Source: Galaxea fascicularis
Lineage: Eukaryota > Cnidaria > Anthozoa > Scleractinia > Euphylliidae
Reading direction: 5' to 3'
Length of the DNA stretch: 64,000 nt
Assembly (NCBI GenBank): GCA_948470475.1
Contig: OX419337.1
Coordinates: 25,636,291-25,700,290 of the forward strand
The first letter of the stretch is position 1. The number at the start of each line of letters is the position of its first letter. A program made the position numbers and the translations under genes. The notes beneath the pieces were generated by a model, which was not told the origin of the DNA, searched no databases, and saw only the letters and a program-made list of their open reading frames with translations. Positions 33,703 through 44,900 of this stretch are shown here, in pieces.

Positions 33703-34128
33703 TTAAAAACACTTCTTTGGTGGTACTGGTGGAAGTACAGGGAAACTACCTTGTTTATTAATGGTAGCATCAACATAAGAGAAGTTGTCTTCACTTTCAG
33801 TTAAGGATTCCTTGCTTTCATGACAGATTTGTGGTGAAATGAAAACGTCATCATAACTTATACTGGTGTCATCAGCATCTCTTTCATCCCCTCCCAGGTG
33901 CTCTTCAACAAGCTCTTCTATTTTTGCTTGAAGAGCGGAGGGAAGACCTGATGCCTTTGGTTGCTGAGTCTCAACATCAGTTTTCATATGCCCTTCAACA
34001 AGCTCTTCTATTTTTGTTTTAAGGGCAGAGGGAATATCTGGTGCTTTTGGTTGCCCATTCTCAACAAATGGATTTCTTTGTGCTTCATCGTCTAGTGAAC
34101 TTGTGTTAAAGTGGTGTGTTTCCTCCAT
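33703..34128 (-). CDS. Acidic hypothetical protein with an internal repeat; possible 5' exon of the CXC gene
   Basis: An ATG at 34128 opens 141 codons to a stop at 33703. Two tandem modules are clear: PSALKTKIEELVEGHM and PSALQAKIEELVEEHL, each preceded by Q-P-K-A. They predict short amphipathic helices. The rest is acidic and polar and ends in a proline-rich PVLPPVPPKKCF. There is an in-frame stop three codons upstream of ATC-ATG and a possible acceptor (GAGAGCAG|ATCATG). An internal donor candidate, AAACAAG|GTAGTT (phase 1), could join an alternative acceptor in the CXC exon (GACATAG|GGGCT). This would make it the N-terminus of the neighbouring gene; both sites are weak. I know no family with this repeat. 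Confidence 0.4.
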   Translation of the reverse strand: MEETHHFNTSSLDDEAQRNPFVENGQPKAPDIPSALKTKIEELVEGHMKTDVETQQPKASGLPSALQAKIEELVEEHLGGDERDADDTSISYDDVFISPQICHESKESLTESEDNFSYVDATINKQGSFPVLPPVPPKKCF

Positions 34129-34183
34129 GATCTGCTCTCAAGAAAAGACAAAGACCAACATCTTCTTTCACCTCAGGGGCTTG

Positions 34184-34296
34184 TTCCTGAAAGATGTAAT
34201 AACTCTATTCTAGGGATAAATGTGCCTTAATCCAGGGATAAATAACTAAATAAGGCACATTTATTCCTGGAATAGAGTTATTACACCTTTCAGGAA
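34184..34296. mobile_element. Short foldback element
   Basis: Arms of about 46 bases (ttcctgaaagatgtaataac... and ...gttattacacctttcaggaa) flank a spacer of about 21 bases, with four or so mismatches. It lies just upstream of the ATG at 34128. Confidence 0.75.
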
Positions 34297-35260
34297 CTGG
34301 CCACAGATTTTAAACTCCTTATGGAGGTCATGAGCCAGAGTAAAGTTAATGATCACCAAAGATATACTATCATGATATATAAACATACAGCTGTATTTCC
34401 CTAACTAGTGCCATACGAAATAGAGGGAAAACAGTAGGGAAAAAATGGATTATGGTCTATGGAAGACATAATCAGAATTTCCAAATGCTGTCATTATTTT
34501 GTACCCAGATTCTTAAACCGGACTGGATTCTGCGTTAACGATCTCCTTAACCTCTACTTTTCAACAAATTACAAGTATCCTTTTGATAAAACAGGTGACA
34601 AAGTGAACGAAAGCTTGTCGAAACGGTAAAAAATAAGCGAGAAGTACCGTATTGATTGACAGCATGGTGGCCGCAAATAAACAACAAAATTGTTACATTT
34701 TGGTTCATCGACTCTGTGATTCTACGTTCAAGATTTAATTTAAATCTAATTTTGAACACTTAACAAATATCTTGTTGTTCAGGTAACAAGGGTGATAAAA
34801 ATTTGTCGAATAGTCAGAGAAACGGGTGAAATTGACACCATGACAAAAAATGTTAGAAACGATAAACTGCGACATCGATGATCGTCGGTAATCTTTAACT
34901 AACTTTTTTTCTAAGCATCAATAAAAAAAAAGGCTAAAAACAATGCAAAAGACACGACAAAAAATATCACACCTTGCTGAAGTGTGTCCTTAACACTGTA
35001 GCTGTCTGTAGGGGTGTGAAAATGTACAGGAAAGCGACAAAATTACACCGGAACACCGTATGCAAACATCCTACGAGCACGTGCACAATTTCCCGCGTTT
35101 TTTGCAACAGTCAGCGAATCAGCATCTTTCTTCTGTCAAGCCCTGTGGGATTGGTCTCGTTTTTGAAGCCTCGATCTCAATAATGAGCCTGCAATCATTG
35201 AAGTCAGCGTTTTCCGCAACTGTAAATTTCAGTAAATTTAGCGAAGGTATTGTTAGGAAA
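34297..35260. promoter_or_regulatory. Intergenic region between divergent genes
   Basis: About 1 kb separates the minus-strand frame starting at 34128 from the plus-strand TRMT112 start at 35261, a head-to-head layout. It should contain the promoters of both. I see no TATA box at a convincing distance from either start, and several short frames here are chance ones. Confidence 0.35.
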
Positions 35261-36832
35261 ATGCGACTTTTAACGCATAATATGCTGAAATCTCATGTGA
35301 AAGGAGTAAAGAATGGTTATCCTTTGGCCATAGAGGTACAGATGTTGTATTTTTTATGTAAATGAGATTGTAGTATTGTTTTGATTTTCACAACATTCAC
35401 TATTCTTTACTGCACGTGCACTTTATCTCTCGAACATTGATCGATGTATACATCTATATGATCGTTGCCTTGTTCCACAAGCTATTTCTGCTGGTTGGTA
35501 TTTTGTCTGCGTACGCTATAGAAGTCTCGGGTTGCATGTGACTGTGTATCGATCTTTTTGAGGGATTAGTGTATTCTTTATGCTTGAAATCAAGACACCA
35601 AGACGGGTTCTGATCAACAATTTTAGGCTGTAAGGCCCATATTTCTTTGGGCCTTACAGCCCAAAACTGCATGATTTGATGGAATGGATATTACTTTTGT
35701 TTCATCAGGTTGCTAATGTTGTTGTAAATGAAGTGGATTTTAACCCAGAGTTCATTTCTCGAATGATTCCCAAGGTGGAATGGAGTGCTCTTTTGCAGGC
35801 AGCTGAACAGGTGACAGTTAAATAAATTAAACATGAAATTGTAACTATTCTCCAGTCTAAGGAACTGACCAAACTAAAAACCATTGTTACAGGGACAGTC
35901 TTTCTTCTAGTGAGGATAATCTGGGAAATATCTCCTTCTGAAGCAACAATCTTGACCAATTTGATCACTGGCCTCTCAAAGCTGTTATACACCACTTTTC
36001 ATGTACATCCTCATACCATACAATATTGATAATAACAAAGACCCAGTATCAATAATGTTAACTACAGATAGTGCTTAACACTGAATAGCTGATATCTGAT
36101 GGGTAAATTTCATAGCAAAGAGGTTGATGTTGTAGAGATAATGAAAAGTCCTCAGAAGCTTCAAAAACTAGTCACTTATCACTGACTCAACTGACCAGGA
36201 TTAAAAATCATGGTCTACCAAGACCACATGTACTGTATGTGTCTGAGACCCTCCTTCCCCTGAATTTCCTGTGGCCTTTGTCAGGGAAAGAGTTAATTTT
36301 CTTTTAGCCATGCCATTAGTACTTGTATCTGTAATCTTCCAGTTTTCAGTATGGCCTCTTACAATCTGAACTTACCATCTGGCTGTGTGTCACACTCTGT
36401 ATATAGCAGGACTCAAATACCTGTTTGTGTTCTTGACTATTATGTACTGTTACCATCAGGTCGGTCGGTCAGAAGGTCTGCCTAACGAAGTTATCCCAGA
36501 CTACGAAAGCAATGAAGAATTTTTAAAGAAAGTACACCATGTTCTATTGGAGGTATGTACTTTAAGAAACAGGTCTCAGGAAAGACATTCATCCTTGAAA
36601 TGTGACTCTCTTTTCACCAACAAATGAAATTTGTAAGAACATTGTCATATCAATCTCTTGGAATCAGCCTCTTCCATTACATAGGGTGCCTTGATGGCTG
36701 ATAGTTTGATGTACAAAGAAACTTTTGAGTTAATAAATGGTGCAGTGGATTTGAGAATATGACCTCTGCCTTTCTCTTGTATTATTCCTGTGGAAGAATT
36801 GACTGTCCAATGGAAGGCTTACTTGCAAAAAT

Positions 36833-36877
<45 letters not shown>

Positions 36878-37691
36878 CATTATGTTGCTTTTGTTGCCCA
36901 AGAAAGTGAGGAATCTTCTCCAAACATGTTTCGTTAAAGTATGCACTGTTGATTTTCTGTACTTGATACTGATCTCTGTTCACTGTTTGGTGCAAGTCCA
37001 AGTTGCCAGCTACGAATAAATCAAATTGTGTGGTGAAATCTATCAGGGGAAAAATATATAAAACACAATCACAGTAGTGCATACTGAATCTAGGCTAGTT
37101 TGCTGTGTGTTTAATTTCATTGCTTGGCCAAATGCATTCCCCATTCACAGGAGTCCTTTTTTATATAAAAAAGTACAGTAAAAAATAAAATGTACATTGT
37201 CTAAGTTGATGGCAACACTACTTGTCATAATTTATTATTTATTATTACTACTTTTGAGGTTCATTCCTTATAATAGATGCTCTTTATTTTTGTCAATGCA
37301 ATATATACCTTGATGTCTTTTTATTTCTTGACTTGGTTTGCTGATTGTATGTAAATTATGAAAATCTCGAGGAGTATTCAACATAGAGTCCAAGATTCCA
37401 CAATATTATTGTAAATTGTCTGAACTGATTACGTAAGTCTTGTGGTCTATATGTCAGCCTGCAGGGCATGTGTCTTCAGTAATCATGTAGAAACATAAAA
37501 TTATCCTGGAAAAAAAATTTAAAATATTGGTCCGTCACTATGACCTTATTAGTCAGCTGATTACATGTGTGCTATTCCATGTTTTGCAGGTGGAAGTTCA
37601 GGAAGGTTCACTGGTCTGCCCGGAGTCTGGGAGAAAGTTTCCAATTAAAAATGGCATCCCTAACATGCTATTGAATGAAGACGAAGTTTAG
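35261..37691 (+). CDS. TRMT112: Multifunctional methyltransferase subunit TRM112-like protein
   Basis: Four exons: 35261-35335, 35709-35810, 36460-36552, 37590-37691. All introns are phase 0 with GT-AG ends, and the product is 123 residues (human 125). It opens [16 protein letters not shown], carries the family block [20 protein letters not shown], then [16 protein letters not shown] and a C-terminal [22 protein letters not shown]112 is an obligate activator and stabiliser of several methyltransferases acting on tRNA, 18S rRNA and release factors (TRMT11, ALKBH8, BUD23, METTL5, N6AMT1 partners). The yeast zinc site uses four cysteines; here only the one in CPESG is present, so, as in other animals, zinc binding is probably lost. 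The gene is complete and ordinary. Confidence 0.97.
35621..35666. repeat. Short hairpin in TRMT112 intron 1
   Basis: The arm ttttaggctgtaaggccca pairs with tgggccttacagcccaaaa with one mismatch around an 8-9 base loop. Confidence 0.7.
36836..36877 (+). repeat. (AAT)n microsatellite
   Basis: About fourteen uninterrupted ATA/AAT triplets in TRMT112 intron 3. They account for the poly-tyrosine frame on the other strand. Confidence 0.9.
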
Positions 37692-37950
37692 TTCAGTCAG
37701 TCTCCAACCCATTCACTGAAGAAGTTTAACATCCATCAAGTGTCTTGCCGAGATAAAGTGTACATTCAATATGATATTACAGGCCGCGGCTAGATGTTTG
37801 CGTTCATCCAGGAAAATGCAAATTAAAACTCAGTCTGTTAATGTATGGCCTGATGTGACAGCTGTGCCAGAATGACTTTGAGAAACTAACAGGAAAAAAT
37901 GTGGTGGCATTTTGAAAAAACAACAAGGACTCTTGTGAGAAGATGAAGAA

Positions 37951-37956
37951 AATAAA
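37951..37956 (+). terminator. Candidate polyadenylation signal of TRMT112
   Basis: AATAAA lies 260 bases after the stop codon at 37691, giving a short 3' untranslated region that ends before ARMC8 exon 1 at 38942. Confidence 0.45.
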
Positions 37957-38941
37957 AATTAAGTTTAGTTTTCAACCATGTAATGACTTTTTTTTCCGGG
38001 TTTCTACTCCTGGCATTAGATGTTCAAAGAGTGGATTAAGCTTTATATATTCAGTGAGTGAGTCACTGTCCAACAAAGCATGTGTGTGTGTTGCAGTTCA
38101 TTTGTCTGCAAGATAGAGACTAACCTGCTTGATAAAGCAAAACCAGAACCTGATGGGCTGCACCAGCCTCTCCCCCCTCCCATATCTCCCCATCCTTTCC
38201 CCTCCCAGCCACTCAACTGGTTTTGAACAGGGTGTACAAGACTGGTAAAAAAGAGGTCTTGCAACCCTGAGAGATACTCGCAGTCAACAATAAAATTATG
38301 TACATGTGGTAGGGGAGGGGGGTGTGCTCTTGGGAACACTCTTACTTTATCTATTATACAACTCATTCAAGTGAAGTACCCTGGAGCCTGTTGCTAAAAA
38401 ATCCTGGCCACCTACCATGCCAAATAAGAATTTGCTGATTAATTACATAAAATAGTTGCCTTGAAAGCACCCTGTGAGTTTAAGAAAGGCTCCGCTAGCA
38501 GGGTGCCTTGAAAGATATCAAGATTCGCCTTTTAAAATCCATTACGTCTGATAATTTTTCATTTGACAAATGGCCCAATGGTCTGAAAAATTAATAGAAA
38601 ATAAAATATTGATTTTTAGAAATGATGGACTTGTTCACAAGAGGATAGCTGTCCATTTAAGATGAAAATAGTCCTATTTCATACTCTTGTCTGGGAATAA
38701 AATAAATTACTCAAAACTATATGAATATGACCTTTATATATGCTTAGATTGTATACCCTGATTATGGGAACGTAAGAAGTACCCCTGATTTTAGCTCAGC
38801 CCATAGGGAAATTTGAGTACGTCTAACACCACGTTCTTCATTTCCACAGTGCCTGAGCCTCCAGTATCAACAGCTGACAGTTCAAGAAAAAATATTTTGT
38901 TTGAACCAAAGTGGTGATCGTTCCTTTATATTTCGTTCACT

Positions 38942-41900
38942 ATGAAAATGCCAGTGTTTACGGTAAGAAACGAGACTACACTTTATATGGAAGTTTCTCT
39001 GTTATCTAATGAAGTATCTTTTTTTAGGAGCCGGACACCGATGAGGTTTTTGTGAACACTCTTTCTTCATCTGATCCAGATGACAGGCTTCAAGCTGTAA
39101 CGTAAGTGTTGATTATGGCATTCAATAATTTGATCGCTTACTTTTTTATGTTCATTTTCCTCTTAACTACAAGCAGTTGATTTACGGGTGTTGATCGTGT
39201 TTATTTAGTCAAAATCTTCAGTTTGCGGCAAGAGTAATAAACTCTTGGCCTGAACGAAAATTCACATTTTAATTTAATGTTGGCCGTTAGTATGATATAA
39301 AACCAAAATTCGAACAAGACTGATCACCTGACAGTGGGATAAGAGGAGATCTGAATCTGGAAATGTTGAAATTTAGGATTGCACCCAGCCATCTGGCCAA
39401 AATTGTAAAAATCTTTGAAAACCTTCAGTTCTTGAGAAATGATTACTCTCTTCGTGCGATATCCAGCTTCTAAAAAAGCAATAATCACAGCTTCACTAAT
39501 ATGTACAGAAGTTATGTTTGTTCATAGAGTCAAGTGCAAAAAAAAAAGTAAGACTATAACTTACTTTTAGGGGCTCATCCTCGGTGTAAAAACCTGTGAA
39601 GCTCACGAGTGACGTAAAACAAAGACAACAAAACATTATAAACAATAGCGTACAGCAAAACAATACCTGATAAAACAAAGAAAACCTCGTCAGGTTTTTA
39701 CACCAAGGATGAGCCCTTTAAGGGGTTTCCATGCACTGATAAATAAGATACTTTGACTTCAATCCCTCTCTATATATCACAGACAAGTCTACTTTTGAAG
39801 ACTAGCTTGTTGTAGTTCCCACCCCCTTGACTTAAAAGCTGTCTAAATAGCCTTCCTTCAGAAGTATGTTGGTTTTGCCAGTCAAGTTTTAAGATAATTC
39901 TTATTCAAACCCACTCAAGACAAGGATGAATTCTCTGCTTTTCAGGCTGAGTAAATAGGCAAATCATAATCCTGAATGTACCAGGAAAAGATTCAGGAAT
40001 TTTACTCAAAGGTTTGATTGGCACATTACCAACATTGAGTCAAATGATTTGCATGTGATCATCAAGAGAGCACTTCAAAATGTTTAATATATTTAATGTC
40101 ATTTTGAATATGAATTCAAAATGACTGAGAAAAGAGGTGCTCTAGGCTTAATGAACATGCAGCCAGTGTTTTGGAAAGTATACCATCCCCCCCCCACCCC
40201 CTAGTTTTGTCACCCTGAGAGAGTCAAGTTAGCAGCAGAAACCCATCTTTAGAAATGGACTGAATGAAGTAACTTTTCACTGCAGCAATATAAAAAATGC
40301 AGTCATTGGCAACAAAGCAAAGAAGTCATCATTTGTCAGACTTGATGTGATTCCCAAGATCATTGAGCTACTTCTGCGGGATGACACTGGGATTGAATGT
40401 GTGGTGGAGTCAGTTGTGTTATTAGGAAGCTTGGCAAGAGGTTTGTTATATTTAATTTAAAATAATTAAATAGGTAGTAATGATTTGACCTGAAAATCCT
40501 GGTTTTTGCTTAATTCACTCGACTTTGGCTTGCACACTGGTTATTGCTTTGGGAACATGGTTCCCTGTTTTGTTTGTGTCCTAAAGGTTTGAATTCAAGA
40601 AATTTGGTTATGATCTTTGCCAAAAACTGAAAAAGAAGCAAAAATCTCAGCTTTGTTAGCCAGCAGGTTCCTCTCCCTTTTAACTCTTTAACTCCCAAGA
40701 TCTGATTATCAATTCTCCTTTCTAGCTGCTATTCAGTTCCTTGCACATTTGTTAAGAGAATTTGGGGTTACATCAAGATAACACCTTCTGGCTGATAAGT
40801 TTGTCTATTCTCACCACCTGTCTACTGGACAATATACTGATGTTATAGGGAGAAGTTATATACTAATCAGTTCTGGGAGTTCAAGGATTAACAGGTCATA
40901 GGAATACTCTGTTTGATTAACAGATGATAAATTATTGTCCGGTAAACAAACAGAGCATTTCTATTATTCTGACATTGAAGCAAGCAAAGTTCACACAGAA
41001 AGTTGGTTCAGCCTGGCTTGTAAACGCCAACCCTTACAGAGCATGCATCAGTAGCTTGCTCAGTGTGCTCTGCATAAATCCTGTACTTTATACATGAATA
41101 TATGAACCATAAATAATTGAAAATATTTATCAGGTTCTGCTGAAAATGTACAAGCTCTCCTAAATGCTCAGTCCTTGAAAGTTTTCTTTAAAGGTAAGTT
41201 GTAAAATTAATTTAATTAATGTTATTGTTGTAGAAGGATTTTTGTTGTGCTGAACAATGAACACTGACAATCAGGGCTATATCATTAAAATATTAATAAT
41301 TAATATTTAATTAATATTTAGTAATTATTACTACCCTTAAACAATTGCTGTCCAGTTTACTGAGCTGTATTTTTTTCTTGAATGATTTTGCGTCCTTACT
41401 TAATTCTTGTAAGAAAAGATTTCGAAATACATGAGACAAGAAATATGAGTGATAGAAACCAACGTTTCGGTGCATCTTGCATCATTATCAAGGTTACATA
41501 ATTAATGATAAAAAGCGGTTCGTGAAGAGGCTAAGTTGAAGTAAATTTAGCTTGGCACTTTTTTTTGTGCAAATTCGCTTCAACTTAGCATCTTCACAAA
41601 CCAGTACCTTTTATCATTAATTATATAATCTTGATAATGGGGCAAGATGCACCGAAACATTGGTTTCTATATATTTTTTGTCTCATGCTTACTTAGTTGA
41701 TGGGTTAACCTTAAAAGTGATCACAATGGAATTTCTCCTTGCAATATCAGGGCTTTATAAAACAGAGTTGTCCTGGGAATTAAGAACAGAATCACACTAG
41801 ATGAATTTGCTTGGTATTTTAATGTCCTCTCCCCACTACTATAGGAAATGTGTAAGGACAGCTATTGAGAATTGAAATTTTGATCCTAGGGGTTAAACAG

Positions 41901-44900
41901 TTTAAATGAAAAAATCAGAAGTATACAAACTCATCAGACTCTAAGTGTATAATTTTCATAATTTAGGACAAGAAAGTGATGGCTTGTAGTTTCTTTTAGC
42001 AGTGAACTATCACCTCATTTAATAAGCTGCTTTATGCATGCACTTTGATTGGTTCTTACTTATGATCTATTAGAGGACCGACGCACAAATGATGTCATCA
42101 CTTGAAACTTCTTCCCTCTGTTTTTCTAAAATGACAGAAAGTTGTGAAAGAGGGACACATTAGGTGAACAAAGATGTAGAAAAATATTTTCCAGAGGCTG
42201 TGGACAAATTCCAAAAGCAAGAAGAAGAAAAATCCACATTTATTTGTAGAAAATAACTTAAATCTCGAGCAGTCTCAGTTGAGCACCTCTAAACAAAACA
42301 CAAAGTGTTTCTTTATTATATAAAACAAATAGATTCCATGTTGCCGTGCGTCCATTCAATAAAAATCACAGAAGACGTCAAAATGTGGTAAGAACAACAG
42401 TGACTTACTTGGCTATCGCCTCGTGTGCCACTTTCTTGTTCTTACCACATTTTGACGTCATCTACTGAACAGATGCCCAGCAACGTTTGTTAAACTGATT
42501 CACTGATTTACTTGGTTCATGTTTTGTTTTTGCCAGGCATTTGTCACTCTGATCCAAGAGTAGTTGAAGCATCAGTCAGATCCCTGAGGACACTGTATAG
42601 CTCTACGCTCACTCCATCTGCTCCAATCTTTAATGTTAGTAAAATATGTCATTTTTTGACTAGCTGTAGCTTCCATCCAAACTTTAAAATGTCAAGATGA
42701 ACATTATTTCATCCAATATCCATGCACTTAATTTTTACTCAGCTAAGTGCACTGACCATGTGTAAACATTGTTACTTTTATATCAAACATTGAAATAGAA
42801 TAGAATAGAGCACAGCAAGGACAACATGGCACAGTGTAACTTGGTACAACTCAGCACAGCATGGCACAACCCAAAACAGCACAGTACAGCATGCCATAGC
42901 TTAATACAACAGCATGACACTGCACAACATTACATTGCACTATAAAACACAGCACTATTGACAGCATTACACACAAATTATGAGACAGCACATTACAGCA
43001 CAACATTGCATGGCAATGTGTGGCATGTACATACCTCTTACTAACCGAGTTCAATGTCCATACTTTAAGTTATGGACCAAGTTTTTTCCTGTTTGCTAAT
43101 GGTCCAAGTGTGAAGCAGGTGGGCCATAAATCAACGGGAAAAAACGAGTATCTGTAACTTACAGTACAGACTGAGAAAACAAAGTTAGTAAGATATTTAT
43201 TATATCTCTGAGGTTAATCAGCCGCATGGGAAAATAATTTTTCAATTTTAGCGGGCCATACAGGAGAACACGGCCTGGAAAATTGACCAATCACAGCGTG
43301 CATACTAACTGAGAGATGTAACAAAGCACAACACAACACAGACAAGCATAGCATTGCCTTGCATGGCAATAATTCAGCGTGGCATGGCACAGCTTAACAA
43401 AGTGGAGCACAGCAATGTGACAATTGGCACAACATTGCAATTGGCAGAACACAGTACAACATTTTATTGCTTGGTACAAATACTTATTTTATTCAAATTT
43501 GCTTTGCTTTTCTCTTTATTTTATCAGGACTCCAGCATTGTTCCACAATTAGTTGAACTGTTGTCAAGCTCTTTCTCCAATGCCGAGTGTGCAGCATCCA
43601 TCCTTTCCAAATGTTGTCAGGCAAGTATTAGCTGACTTACATTTTCTCATCAATCAGCACAACAAAATGTTTTGGAATACATGCACATGTGTTGCTGCCA
43701 AGCCAAAAGTATAGAGTGAAAGATGAATAAAAAAACCATTGTTTTGAACAAATCCGGGTAAATTACTATAATTCTAACTGAGAAGATAGTAACGATCTTC
43801 TTTGAATGACAATTATTCATGAATCATGAATAATTAGGGCTAGGAGTCAAAGGAAATTGAGATTCAACCCAGGTTAAAATCATTTTAATCTGAATTTCAT
43901 TTTAACATACAGCACATGCATGCATTCTCACATGCAGGCATGAATAAATGATGAACTTTCAGTGTTGTACAGTAAAACCTCGCCTTAATGAAGTACCAAG
44001 GGACAGTTGAAACCAGTTCACTCTATAAAGGGTACATATATATGTTGTGCCGCGTAGCACTGTAAACACATACAAGTGGTGGAACAGAGAATTAACTCTG
44101 AAGTGTAAATTAAAGTGCTAATAGAAACCCATGAGGTCACAAGAATTTTTCTTTGCCTCATGTGGTTCCCTGATACCCTTTACTAGGGCTAACGCCCAGT
44201 GGGTTTTTCATGGGTTTCTATTAGCACTTTAATTTACACTTCAGAGTTAATTCTCTGTTCCACCACTTGTATGTGTTTACAGTGCTACGCGGCACAACAT
44301 ATATATGTACCCTTACTTTCTCTTCGCCGCGATTCACCACCTTAATCGTCCCCGACTTTCTCTGTCCGACCTCGTAGCTTACCGGTAGTTGGCAGAGCAA
44401 CAGTAGATCTAATCCGGAGGTCGTGGGTTTGATTCCCACCGAGGTCATAAGAATTTTTTCTTTGCCTCGTGTGGTTCCCTGATATCCTTTACTAGGGCTA
44501 ACACCCAGTGGGTTTTTCATGGGTTTCTATTAGCACTTTAATTTACACTTCAAAGTTAATTCTCTGTTCCACCACTCTATAAAGGGTTTGTTATATCAAG
44601 GTTCTTTACCAATTATGTTTTACTAGTTTGGGGTTGAAGAACGTTGTTTGTTAAACTGAGGACTTTGTTATATAGAGGCTTGTTAAATCAAGGTTCCACT
44701 GTAAATGTAGATAGATAAAAGCACTCTGTCAGGTAGCTAACTGTAGATATTGTCCAGAACAACTTACAGTTTGTTTATGATGCTTTTTAAGTGCTTATTT
44801 CTTTCTAGCAGGATGAAACCACAACATATAATCATTTGAATGAAATGTGTTCACAAGTTTTGTTTCCCTTAATTACATGCTTTTAGCTTTTTTACTGTAA

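Noticed and set aside
36834..37082. Poly-tyrosine minus-strand frame
   Set aside because: It is the (AAT)n microsatellite read in one frame.
42851..43479. Cys/Met/Val-rich minus-strand frames
   Set aside because: They arise from the degenerate CACAGCA tract and an inserted repeat; there is no start or splice context.
44368..44446. Functional tRNA gene
   Set aside because: It is embedded in repeated SINE body copies, and the anticodon arm does not fold cleanly.
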